In this document: one piece after another, positions 1 through 12,500 of the stretch | Position numbering within the stretch: the first letter of the stretch is position 1 | Layout of the letters: the number at the start of each line of letters is the position of its first letter | Assembly (NCBI RefSeq): GCF_037325665.1 | Contig: NC_090253.1 | Span: forward strand, 4,184,650-4,248,649 | Length of the DNA: 64,000 nt | Direction: 5' to 3' | Source: Littorina saxatilis | Taxonomy: Eukaryota > Mollusca > Gastropoda > Littorinimorpha > Littorinidae | Notes under the pieces: model-generated | What the model was told of the DNA's origin: nothing | Database searches by the model: none | What the model saw: the letters and a program-made list of their open reading frames with translations, nothing else | Made by a program: the position numbers and the translations under genes

Positions 1-1470
1 GCGTGCTTGTCTGGAAAACAAAAGAAGAAATGTAAAGAACAAGAACACAGACAGACACGAACAGACACAGACAGACAGACAGACACAGACAGACAGACAC
101 GAACAGACACGAACAGACAGACACGAACAGACAGACAGACAGACAGACACGAACAGACACGAACAGACAGACACGAACAGACAGACAGACAGACAGACAC
201 GAACAGACACGAACAGACAGACAGACACAGACAGACACGAACAGACAGACAGACACGAACAGACACGAACAGACAGACAGACACAGACAGACACGAACAG
301 ACAGACACGAACAGACACGAACAGACAGACAGACAGACACAGACAGACACGAACAGACAGACACGAACAGACACGAACAGACAGACAGACAGACAGACAC
401 GAACAGACAGACACGAACAGACAGACAGACAGACAGACACGAACAGACAGACACAGACAGACAGACACGAACAGACAGACACAGACAGACACAGACAGAC
501 AGACAGACACAGACAGACACGAACAGACAGACAGACACGAACAGACACGAACAGACACGAACAGACAGACAGACACAGACAGACACGAACAGACACGAAC
601 AGACAGACAGACACAGACAGACACGAACAGACACGAACAGACAGACAGACACAGACAGACACGAACAGACACGAACAGACAGACAGACACAGACAGACAC
701 AGACAGACACGAACAGACAGACAGACACAGACAGACACGAACAGACACGAACAGACAGACAGACACAGACAGACACGAACAGACAGACAGACACAGACAG
801 ACACGAACAGACAGACAGACACAGACAGACACGAACAGACACGAACAGACAGACAGACACAGACAGACACGAACAGACACGAACAGACAGACAGACACAG
901 ACAGACACGAACAGACACGAACAGACAGACAGACACAGACAGACACGAACAGACACGAACAGACAGACAGACACAGACAGACACGAACAGACACGAACAG
1001 ACAGACAGACACAGACAGACACGAACAGACACGAACAGACAGACAGACACAGACAGACACGAACAGACACGAACAGACAGACAGACACAGACATACACGA
1101 ACAGACAGACAGACACAGACAGACAGACAGACACAGACAGACAGACACGAACAGACAGACAGACACAGACAGACACGAACAGACAGACAGACACGAACAG
1201 ACACGAACAGACAGACAGACACAGACAGACACGAACAGACACGAACAGACAGACAGACACGAACAGACAGACAGACAGACAGACACGAACAGACACACAG
1301 ACACACAGACACAGACAGACACGAACAGACACGAACAGACACAAACAGACAGACAGACACAGACAGACACGAACAGACAGACAGGCACAGACAGACACGA
1401 ACAGACACGAACAGACAGACAGACACAGACAGACACGAACAGACACGAACAGACAGACAGACACAGACAG
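1..1470. repeat. GACA/CGAACAGACA minisatellite
   Basis: Tandem mixture of GACA tetramers and CGAACAGACA decamers, already in progress at base 1, so the true start lies outside the window. It opens a 490-residue frame made only of R, Q, T, D, H, N and E, which is an artefact of the repeat. The array ends near the TCGATCTGAC at 1471. Confidence 0.95.
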
Positions 1471-2525
1471 TCGATCTGACACAATTTTCTTCAAAGAACA
1501 CTATCTTGTATATGGGTCACTCTCCTGGAAACTGGTCAGTCGGGACAGCGTACAAAAACATTTAAATAAACAACAACATAATTACTTTCCTTTATTTTTT
1601 ATGTGTTTTGTTGTCTTCAGTGTTATTTGGAGCAACAGTGTGAACAAGAACTAAAGCGTTTGTAAATTCTGTGATTTGCTTTGCACTGCAGAAGCTCTGA
1701 AATCGCCACTTTTTTCCATTCGAAAGTGTGACATGCTATCTCTGCACATACACATGCCTCAAATTTACCCATTTGATAACACATTTTTCTACAATTGTTG
1801 CAAATTCCTGTGTATAAATTTTATTTCACCCGCCCAATGCGCCCAAACGATCTTTTGATAATAACTTGGTTGCATTTGACCATGTAGAAACAATCGTCTC
1901 GCACGTCACGCCTGGTGTCCTATTTTTAGCTTCAACGCCATGCCCAAACATAACTTGTGCATACTGTTTCAGGGGATGGATAATTCTACTCTGACATAGT
2001 AAAATATTCGATGTCGTTAATCGCGATTGAATGAGATTCAAGTTGAGTCTGTAAAGCAAGTTTAATGAGATGTTCTGATAGATCTGCAAGTGGTGTCCGA
2101 AAATTTGCGATACGTGTGAGCACATTGCAGAACTATTTTCTGGCAAACTTGCGATCTTTCAACCCATTCGCGCATGAATATAAGGGAGTCCCTGTGGGGG
2201 TTACACGGTGCAAACGTGTTTTCGTACAATCGAGCACGCGGTTAGACGCAGGAAAACTTTGTTGTTGCGGTGTCCGCGCCAAAGTTGACGACAGACGTGC
2301 GAGACGGTACATGATACCACAACCTTTGAGGTAAGTTTGAGCTTTACGACGGCTCTATTTGTACTATTTTGCGTGTAGAACTTAAACCACTAATATGATT
2401 TTGTCATGTTTACAAACTGAATTCGAAAAAAAATGCCTTTCTGTCAGAAAAACGCAACCAAGTGGCAAATTCATGGGTAGAGTAGATCTAGGTACAGTCC
2501 AACGTGAAAAGAAGTTTTCGTTTTT
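1471..2525. other. Unassigned unique sequence
   Basis: No gene can be supported. A good splice donor (GTAAGT) at 2331 follows a short open stretch ending MIPQPL, which could be a first exon on the plus strand. Its phase does not fit the next exon found at 4541, so it is only a possibility. Confidence 0.3.
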
Positions 2526-3256
2526 GACTCACATGCGTAGCAAAAGTGAGTCTATGTACTCACCCGAGTCGTCCGTCCGTCCGTCCGTCCGGACGTCCGT
2601 CCGGAAAACTTTAACGTTGGATATTTCTTGGACACTATTCAGTCTATCAGTACCAAATTTGGCAAGATGGTGTATGATGACAAGGCCCCAAAAAACATAC
2701 ATAGCATCTTGACCTTGCTTCAAGGTCAAGGTCGCAGGGGCCATAAATGTTGCCTAAAAAACAGCTATTTTTCACATTTTTCCCATTTTCTCTGAAGTTT
2801 TTGAGATTGAATACCTCACCTATATATGATATATAGGGCAAAGTAAGCCCCATCTTTTGATACCAGTTTGGTTTACCTTGCTTCAAGGTCAAGGTCACAG
2901 GAGCTCTTCAAAGTTGGATTGTATACATATTTTGAAGTGACCTTGACCCTGAACTATGGAAGATAACTGTTTCAAACTTAAAAATTATGTGGGGCACATG
3001 TTATGCTTTCATCATGAGACACATTTGGTCACATATGATCAAGGTCAAGGTCACTTTGACCCTTATGAAATGTGACCAAAATAAGGTAGTGAACCACTAA
3101 AAGTGACCATATCTCATGGTAGAAAGAGCCAATAAGCACCATTGTACTTCCTATGTCTTGAATTAACAGCTTTGTGTTGCATGACCTTGGATGACCTTGA
3201 CCTTGGGTCGAGGTCACATGTATTTTGGTAGGAAAAATGTGTAAAGCATGTGAGTC
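2526..3256. mobile_element. Non-autonomous TIR element rich in TGACCTTGA motifs
   Basis: The ends are inverted (GACTCACATGC at 2526-2536 and GCATGTGAGTC at 3246-3256). The interior has no coding capacity and repeats 'tcaaggtcaaggtca' on both strands, plus a (CGTC)n-like CCGTCCGTCC tract near the left end. The repeated TGACCTTGA/TCAAGGTCA half-sites resemble nuclear-receptor binding half-sites. Superfamily not assigned. Confidence 0.6.
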
Positions 3257-3550
3257 GTATGGGCTTTGCCCTTCTTGTTTATGATTGTTTTGCGCCTCTT
3301 GTTAGTTTATTTTCTATTTTTTTAAATGAAGATTAGATCATGTGGTTCAGGTTCATTTGTTTTGTTGAGAATCTCAAGAAATAACGTTTGAATCTCTCAT
3401 CATAGCCAGAGCTGTCTCGTTCGTATAGCAGACGCCATTGCTGCTTTCCGCATGCGGTGTCAGCGATGCGTGCGGGGCAGAAATTATGACAGATACTGGC
3501 ATTTTCATTTGCACTGGAGCAGATTTTACACAGCGTGTAGTCATTTTTAC

Positions 3551-4368
3551 ATTTAGTCAAGTTTTGACTAAATGTTTTAACATAGAGGGGGAATCGAGAC
3601 GAGGGTTGTGGTGTATAGGTGTGTGTGTGTCTGTGCGTGTGTGTGTGTAGAGCGATTCAGAGTAAACCACTGGACCGATCTTTATGAAATTTTACATGAG
3701 AGTTCCTGGGCATGATATCCCCAGATGTTTTTTTTCTTTTTTTGGATAAATGTCTTTGATGATGTCATATCCGGCTTTTTGTAAAAGTTGAAGCGGCACT
3801 GTCACACCCTCATTTTTCAATCAAATTGATTGAAATTTTGGCAAAGCAATCTTCGACGAAGGCCGGACTTTGTGTTGCATTTCAGCTTGGAGGCTTAAAA
3901 ATTGATTAATGACTTTGGTCATTAAAAATCTGAATTGTAATTAAAATTTTATTTTTTATAAAACGATCCAAAACTACGTTCATTTTATTCTTCATCATTT
4001 TCTGATCCAAAAACATATAAATATGTTATATTCGGATTAAAAACAAGCTCTGAAAATTAAAAATATAAACATTATGATTAAAATTAAATTTCGGAAATCG
4101 ATTTAAAAACAATTCCATCTTATTCCTTGTCGGTTCCTGATTCCAAAAACATATAGATATGATATGTTTGGATTAAAAACACGCTCAGAAAGTTCAAACG
4201 AAGAGAGGCACAGAAAAGTGTGCTATGCAGCACAGCGAAACCACTACCGCCCTAAACAGGCTCGTCAGTTTCACTGCGGTCATTGTTAAAAAATGCAGTG
4301 CGTTCAGTTTCATTCTGTGAGTTCCACAGCTTGACTAAATGTAGTAATTTCGCCTTACGCGACTTGTT
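3551..4368 (+). mobile_element. Interspersed repeat family X, copy 1
   Basis: About 820 bp, beginning with the palindrome AGTCAAGTTTTGACT and ending CGCGACTTGTT. It matches 26026-26903 along its length, with the same order of blocks: palindrome, GT-rich tract, conserved 'actggaccgatctttatg', an A/T-rich middle and a conserved tail. No coding capacity. The copies differ mainly by scattered substitutions and microsatellite length, so neither looks very recent. Confidence 0.8.
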
Positions 4369-4540
4369 GTTTCTTTGTGTTACGAGGATGTGTTCAGGAC
4401 AGAACCACTCTGATTTCCAATGTGTGTATCTTGGGATCTTGACGGTTGTAACATGCACTGTTATGTACCTCAATGTACGATGTAAAGCTGTGGTAGCAAT
4501 TAAAATATCTCACTCCAACTGTTGCATACTTTTTTTTCAG

Positions 4541-5173
4541 ATGCCAGGATGCTGCTAATGCTCCTATCCTTTCTGCCAGTCCAGTCAATGCTGATCCAGG
4601 AGCAGATCAGAGAGACCGGTACGTTTCTACTGTAAATAATTGTTTTAACATGTTTTTCATTAATCTTAATCTTATTATACTGGAATGACTTTGCTTGCAT
4701 GCAGTCATTTTTTTTAATTTTCTGTATCCATACTGATTTGTGCAGACATTCCTAGCAAAGTCTTTCCATGGCATGGTAAGTGCAGGTTACATATGGAATC
4801 AATTACATTTATACATGTATTTCAAGTACCAAATTACCCCTAGTTGGTATGAATGGAGAGCTTCAGTTGTCTGCTTTTCTGAGGTAGACATTTCCAAGTT
4901 TATTGGTGTCACTTGCTCCTTGTATTTTTAATTCATGATGTAACCCTTTTCAGTTACTATTCTTAATTTTTCTATTTTAAGAAAGGTTCGTTTGTCTGTC
5001 CACAGATTGACACACTGGATGGGAATGGGGTGGTTGTCCGTTTACTTAGGAAACAAGGATCATCGTTTGTGTGGCCTGCTGTGGAGGAGATATTTTTTGT
5101 GAAGTTTGAGGAAGTAGTTGAGGTGCTGCCTGTCCCAACTCTTGACAGACGTGGCAGACACACATTTCAATAA
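4541..5173 (+). CDS. Last three exons of an unrecognised gene (partial)
   Basis: Three exons join in one consistent frame: 4541-4618 (acceptor CAG, donor GTACGT), 4746-4775 (donor GTAAGT) and 4986-5173, ending in TAA. The stop overlaps a poly(A) signal, since CAATAAAAGG follows directly. The joined product contains DIPSKVFPWHGSFVCPQID and later VVVRLLRKQG and FVWPAVEEIFFV, ending in a basic tail. The -WPAVEE- region resembles tails seen in multi-copy mollusc proteins of unknown role, but I cannot name the family. The 5' exons were not found; intervening sequence to the left is repeat family X. It may be an element-borne gene rather than a resident one. The exon chain is an inference from splice signals and phase. 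Confidence 0.45.
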
Positions 5174-6138
5174 AAGGTTGTTTCGTTTTGACTGAAATAA
5201 ACCCATGGTTAACTGATATTGGTGTCTGTTTGTTTGCGGTGTCCATGGTTACACGCGAGACGTTCTGTGTCATTTGATGAATATCTGCATGTATTACCAA
5301 GATTTTTCAAAGTATGTCCATAGTCCTGTTTAAGTATTCATGGAGATTCTTTAAATCATACAATTTTGCAGATAGCAATTTCTGATCACTTGCTGGAAAG
5401 GTTTTCTGTGAATGAGGAAATTGTTGATCTGGCGTCCTCATAGTAATCCCCCCATTATGTAAGTGTATGGTATATTTTGAAACTTCTGGTACTTCTATGA
5501 AGCAATTTCTATTGTATCTCATTGGAAATTGCATGATAATCACTTTATGATAAGAGTAAAAATGTGCCTCTAATGGTGTCCTGTGTTTCACGCGAGACGA
5601 GGCAACCTTCAACACATTATCTTAAATTACAACATTTCCAAAAGTTTATCTTGCTTTTCAAAACCTTGTGTTGGAAAGTTGAGATGTTAAACAAACCAAA
5701 CACACCAAAATATTTCAATTTTGACTAACTTTATTTTTGGGCACTCAAGTCACACATCTGACCAGTTTTCAGGAGAGTGACCCATATGTAACTAAAATAT
5801 GTACTGTGGAACACCCCCGGCCTTTTAAGAATTTGTGTTCTTGCATTATTAAATGCATGAGTGCATGTTTTTGTACCTTCTTACCTACAACTGTATGTGC
5901 TGGTAAACATGCAATAACATGTTCGTGTGCTAGAATTTGAGCAATTGCCCCTTATTGCCCCTTGGCCTTTGAAACAGATGAAGTTGGGAAATAACTTTGT
6001 CAGGTTTTCATGAGCTGCAAAGGGTTGCTTTTCCTTAGAAAAAGAGGGCAAACAAACCTGCGTGACATTGTACGCCAATCACTAGCAAGAGAACATATAT
6101 GGTCTATTACTGCTTTCATGCAATCACAAACGTAATAC
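5174..6138. other. Intergenic, no feature recognised
   Basis: AT-rich sequence between the convergent 3' ends of the partial gene at 4541-5173 and the 14-exon minus-strand gene. AATAAA-type signals are frequent on both strands. No repeat unit or open frame with coding character was seen. Confidence 0.5.
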
Positions 6139-6521
6139 TCACAGACTGTGAGCCAGCAGCTCATCCAGGCCATCTCTGTATTGTTTGAGCATGTTCCTCG
6201 CCAACTGCATCTCGTCTTTCTGTCACAAGCCATGCACATACATGCTTCCTTTTACAAAATGTATGCAGGAAAAAAACTATTTCCTGAACTTTTTTCTTCC
6301 AGCTGTCTTTCTGTTACTATTAGCCTTGTACACTGGTCCAGCTTGCTTAATTAATTGTACAAAAGACACACACACACAAAATGATACTTCCTATATTTCC
6401 ATTTGTGCTTACTCAAAAATGGCACAATTACAGACACAGACAATCTAAGAACAAAAACTGAGAAAATGTTGTTGTCTTCCACAGACTTGCACCTTAACAA
6501 CCGCACACTCACATACACACA

Positions 6522-6570
<49 letters not shown>

Positions 6571-9500
6571 ACTGAACACAAACACATTGTTATTATTTCT
6601 GCAGAAGTATACGAGTCTACCCAAAAACCTCACCCGTTCTCGAATACCCCCCCCCCCCCCCCCTCCCCCAATCCTCATTCCACTCCTCACTACCCCCCAC
6701 CGCACTCCAACCCCCCACCCCCCCCCCCCCCCCCCCCCCTGTCTTTTATGCTGACCTCAGCAAAGCCCCTGATGCCAGCCCTGAGGGACTTGTTCTGTTC
6801 GTTCAGCAGATGCAGACGCCCGGCCGAACTGTGACACAGTCTGTACAGCTCCTGCACTATGCCCTGGTCGTACGACGTTCTGAAAATATAATGCACAAAA
6901 GAATATGCTGCACTATAACACAGTTATTTCTATATTAAAGGAATATGATACTGAAGCTGGTTCCCTCTCTTCTCTGTGTATGAATACTCATGGAAAACAT
7001 GAGGCACGCTTTCCCGCATGAAATTGTGGGCCAATCATTAGTGAGCTGCCTGTCTCCGATGATTTTTTTCTTCTGTACAGTTCACCTTTCAAAAGCGATG
7101 ACCTAGCTGTCTTGGAGGGTGATCATTATGTATATCAATTCTAATTTCTCTCTACCTGACTAAGGGTACAGGATGACCATAAGCATGCCTCAGTGACCCC
7201 GACTCACCTATCCATGAGAACCAGCAGCAGAGTGTGGTACACAATGTCGAACAGCTGGGCCTGGGGATGGAAACCAGTGATGCGTGACTGAAGGTTGGAT
7301 CTGAGGAAAACATCAGGAATATAAATTGTACTCTGCATGTAGATTTTCAGAACAGAATATGACACACATACACACATGCACGCACCCTTACCCCATTAAA
7401 GCACACACCCATGCACGCACCCTTACCCCATTAAAGCACACACCCATGCACGCACCCTTACCCCATTAAAGCACACAACCATGCACGCACCCTTACCCCA
7501 TTAAAGCACACACCCATGCATGTATGCATGCACACAAGCATATAGGAAGACGTACCCAGACACACACACATTTAACCAAGGGAATCACACATTCAACTCA
7601 AAACATAGCGGTGACAAACACTAAACTCACTTGATAGGGATGGTAATTTTCAATATTTACATTTTAGACACACTTCCCCGAAAACAGAGTATGACTGCCT
7701 TAACACTTTCGCGACGGGACACTGATAAATCAGTAACAGCGCTGACACGCCCATGGACGGGACGCTTATAAATCAGTAACAGCCATACAGGGTACACGAC
7801 TCGTGATTGCTTCCCGGTTTTTGAAGCTTGCAGTAAATTGAGTTGTTTCCCTTGACACACTTTGCGTGTCCTTCCGCCATATGTAAAATTAGCCTGATTT
7901 GTGTGGTTTTTTCGAGAAAAAAAATGAATCGAAGGCGAGCCTTGTCACGGGAGGAGATTCTCCGGATGTTGGATCTTGAGGACCCTGTAGATCATGATTC
8001 CGACGTGTTGTTTTCGCCTCAAGAAAGCGATAATAGCAGTGATATTGAGGAAGAAACAGACCTGTTCAGTGTTGCTAGTATGAGTCGGCAAACTACACGT
8101 GTTAGGGTGGTACTGCATGAATCTTCGAATGTGTAGTTGCAAGGGGGGCGTGGCAGCACTGATAACAATGGATGGCTGGAGCGTCCTAATCCTTTTGGAA
8201 ATGTTCATAGGTGTACAGTTGGGACTTTGTTGTGAAAATGTGACTTATATTCAATATGGATTACATAGACATCATTTGATGAGTGTCACAGTTTTGTTTC
8301 ATTTGAGTCAGGATGCTGTGAGTGAATGCGGGATTTGCTTGTTTTTTCCTTTGTACTGTTTCCTTATTTCTGTGTAGAATTTTAACAATATTTCAGCTAA
8401 TTCATAGGTTTTACACCTTGTTTGGTTATAAAATTATTTATAATACTTTCTGTTAAAAAATAACTTTTAAAAAAGCAGTGGAAAAGAAAACACACACAAA
8501 AAAACGTTAAAAAACACAAATTATCCCCCTTTCACCCCCCCCTTTGCTAAAACAAATCGCGTGACAAACTTATAAATAGCACGACTGAACTGGGCATCCA
8601 TTTTTTAATTAGTACAAAAAAATTGGTGGTGATTGGACTTAATTCAAGCTTGCTAGACAGATTTCTTTACAGTTACTGATTTTTGGTAAGTTTCTTGGTG
8701 GCAAGCTTGGGCAGGCAGGACGTCAACGCCGTGGCAGTGCTAGTCACAATAGTGTTAATGGCGGTGAACAACATTCATACACACAAAAACCCTCTTATGC
8801 AGAAACATGAGCGTACATGAGAGTTGCAGCCCTTGAAGACCAAGACACTACAGTGGAACCCCCCCTTTAAGACTTCCCCCTTTTAAGACTTCCCCCGTTT
8901 AAGACTTCCCCCTTTTAAGACTTCCCCCGTTTAAGACCTCCCCCTTTTAAGACTTCCCCCTTTTACAGATCTAGTTTTCTCAGACTTTCTGTTCATTAAA
9001 CCTCTGAAGACTCCCTCCTTTTGATAAGATTTTCTCAGATTTTTGGAGATCTTAAAAGGGGGGGGGGGGGGGAGTTCCACTGGACACTCACTTGATGGGG
9101 CTAGTGATCTGCCAGGCAAGATGTCCACTGTACACTCACTTGATAGGGCTAGTGATCTGCCAGGCAAAAGGTCCACTGTACAGTCACTTGATAGGGCTAG
9201 TGATCTGACAGGCAAGATGTCCACCGTACACTCACTTGATAGGGCTAGTGATCTGCCAGGCAAAAGGTCCACTATACACTCACTTGATGGGGCTAGTGAT
9301 CTGCCAGGCAAAAGGTGCACTGTACACTCACTTGATAGGGCTAGTGATCTGCCAGGCAAAAGGTCTACTGTACACTCACTTGATAGGGCTAGTGATCTGT
9401 CAGGCAAAAGGTCTACTGTACACTCACTTGATAGGGCTAGTGATCTGCCAGGCAAAAGGTTCACTGTACACTCACTTGATGGGGCTAGTGATCTGTCAGG

Positions 9501-12500
9501 CAAAAGGTCTACTGTACACTCACTTGATAGGGCTGGTGATCTGACAGGCAAAAGGTCCTCTGTACACTCACTTGATGGGGCTAGTGATCTGCCAGGCAAA
9601 AGGTCTACTGTACACTCACTTGATAGGGCTAGTGATCTGACAGGCAAAAGGTCCTCTGTACACTCACTTGATGGGGCTAGTGATCTGCCAGGCAAAAGGT
9701 CTACTGTACACTCACTTGATAGGGCTAGTGATCTGACAGGCAAAAGGTCCTCTGTACACTCACTTGATGGGGCTAGTGATCTGCCAGGCAAAAGGTCTAC
9801 TGTACACTCACTTGATAGGGCTAGTGATCTGCCAGGCAAAAGGTCCACTATACACTCACTTGATAGGGCTAGTGATCTGCCATGCAAAAGGTCCACTGTA
9901 CACTCACTTGATAGGGCTAGTGATCTGACAGGCAAGATGTCCACCGTACACTCACTTGATAGGGCTAGTGATCTGCCAGGCAAAAGGTCTACCGTACACT
10001 CACTTGATAGGGCTAGTGATCTGCCTGGCAAAAGGTCTACTGTACACTCACTTGATAGGGCTAGTGATCTGCCAGGCAAAAGGTCTACTGTACACTCACT
10101 TGATAGGGCTAGTGATCTGCCAGGCAAGAGGTCCACTATACACTCACTTGATAGGGCTAGTGATCTGCCAGGCAAAAGGTCCACTGTACACTCACTTGAT
10201 GGGGCTAGTGATCTGCCAGGCAAAAGGTCCACTGTACACTCACTTGATAGGGCTAGTGATCTGCCAGGCAAAAGGTCTACTATACACTCACTTGATAGGG
10301 CTAGTGATCTGCCTGGCAAAAGGTCTACTGTACACTCACTTGATAGGGCTAGTGATCTGCCTGGCAAAAGGTCTACTGTACACTCACTTGATAGGGCTAG
10401 TGATCTGCCAGGCAAGAGGTCCACTGTACACTCACTTGATAGGGCTAGTGATCTGCCAGGCAAAAGGTCTACTGTACACTCACTTGATAGGGCTAGTGAT
10501 CTGCCAGGCAAAAGGTCTACTGTACACTCACTTGATAGGGCTAGTGATCTGCCAGGCAAAAGGTCTACTGTACACTCACATGATAGGGCTAGTGATCTGC
10601 CAGGCAAAAGGTCTACTGTACACTCACTTGATAGGGCTAGTGATCTGTCAGGCAAAAGGTCTACTGTACACTCACTTGATGGGGCTAGTGATCTGCCAGG
10701 CAAAAGGTGCACTGTACACTCACTTGATAGGGTTAGTGATCTGCCAGGCAAGAGGTCCACTATACACTCACTTGATAGGGCTAGTGATCTGCCAGGCAAA
10801 AGGTCCACTGTACACTCACTTGATGGGGCTAGTGATCTGCCAGGCAAAAGGTCTACTGTACACTCACTTAATGGGGCTAGTGATCTGCCAGGCAAAAGGT
10901 CTACTGTACACTCACTTGATAGGGCTAGTGATCTGCCAGGCAAGAGGTCCACTATACACTCACTTGATAGGGCTAGTGATCTGCCAGGCAAAAGGTCCAC
11001 TGTACACTCACTTGATGGGGCTAGTGATCTGCCAGGCAAAAGGTCCACTGTACACTCACTTGATAGGGCTAGTGATCTGCCAGGCAAAAGGTCTACTATA
11101 CACTCACTTGATAGGGCTAGTGATCTGCCTGGCAAAAGGTCCACTGTACACTCACTTGATAGGGCTAGTGATCTGCCTGGCAAAAGGTCTACTGTACACT
11201 CACTTGATAGGGCTAGTGATCTGCCAGGCAAAAGGTCCACTGTACACTCACTTGATAGGGCTAGTGATCTGCCAGGCAAAAGGTCTACTGTACACTCACT
11301 TGATAGGGCTAGTGATCTGCCAGGCAAAAGGTCTACTGTACACTCACTTGATAGGGCTAGTGATCTGCCAGGCAAAAGGTCTACTGTACACTCACATGAT
11401 AGGGCTAGTGATCTGCCAGGCAAAAGGTCTACTGTACACTCACTTGATAGGGCTAGTGATCTGCCAGGCAAAAGGTCTACTGTACACTCACTTGATGGGG
11501 CTAGTGATCTGCCAGGCAAAAGGTGCACTGTACACTCACTTGATAGGGTTAGTGATCTGCCAGGCAAGAGGTCCACTATACACTCACTTGATAGGGCTAG
11601 TGATCTGCCAGGCAAAAGGTCCACTATACACTCACTTGATAGGGCTAGTGATCTGCCAGGCAAAAGGTCCACTATACACTCACTTGATAGGGCTAGTGAT
11701 CTGCCAGGCAAGAGGTCCACTATACACTCACTTGATAGGGCTAGTGATCTGCCAGGCAAAAGGTCCACTATACACTCACTTGATGGGGCTAGTGATATGC
11801 CAGGCAAAAGGTCCACTGTACACTCACTTGATAGGGCTAGTGATCTGCCAGGCAAAAGGTCCACTGTACACTCACTTGATAGGGCTAGTGATCTGCCAGG
11901 CAAGAGGTCCACTGGACACTCACTTGATAGGGCTAATGATCTGCCAGGCAAGAGGTCCACTGTACACTCACTTGATAGGGCTAGTGATCTGCCAGGCAAA
12001 AGGTCTACTGTACACTCACTTGATAGGGCTAGTGATCTGCCAGGCAAGAGGTCTACTGTACACTCACTTGATGGGGCTAGTGATCTGCCAGGCAAAAGGT
12101 CCACTATACACTCACATGATAGGGCTAGTGATCTGCCAGGCAAGAGGTCCACTGTACACTCACTTGATAGGGCTAGTGATCTGCCAGGCAAAAGGTCTAC
12201 TGTACACTCACTTGATAGGGCTAGTGATCTGCCAGGCAAGAGGTCTACTGTACACTCACTTGATGGGGCTAGTGATCTGCCAGGCAAAAGGTCCACTATA
12301 CACTCACATGATAGGGCTAGTGATCTGCCAGGCAAAAGGTCTACTGTACACTCACTTGATAGGGCTAGTGATCTGCCAGGCAAAAGGTCTACTGTACACT
12401 CACATGATAGGGCTAGTGATCTGCCAGGCAAAAGGTCTACTGTACACTCACATGATAGGGCTAGTGATCTGCCAGGCAAGAGGTCCACTGTACACTCACT

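Noticed and set aside
7-1479. 490-codon frame at the left edge
   Set aside because: Translation of GACA-type simple repeat; composition limited to a few residues.
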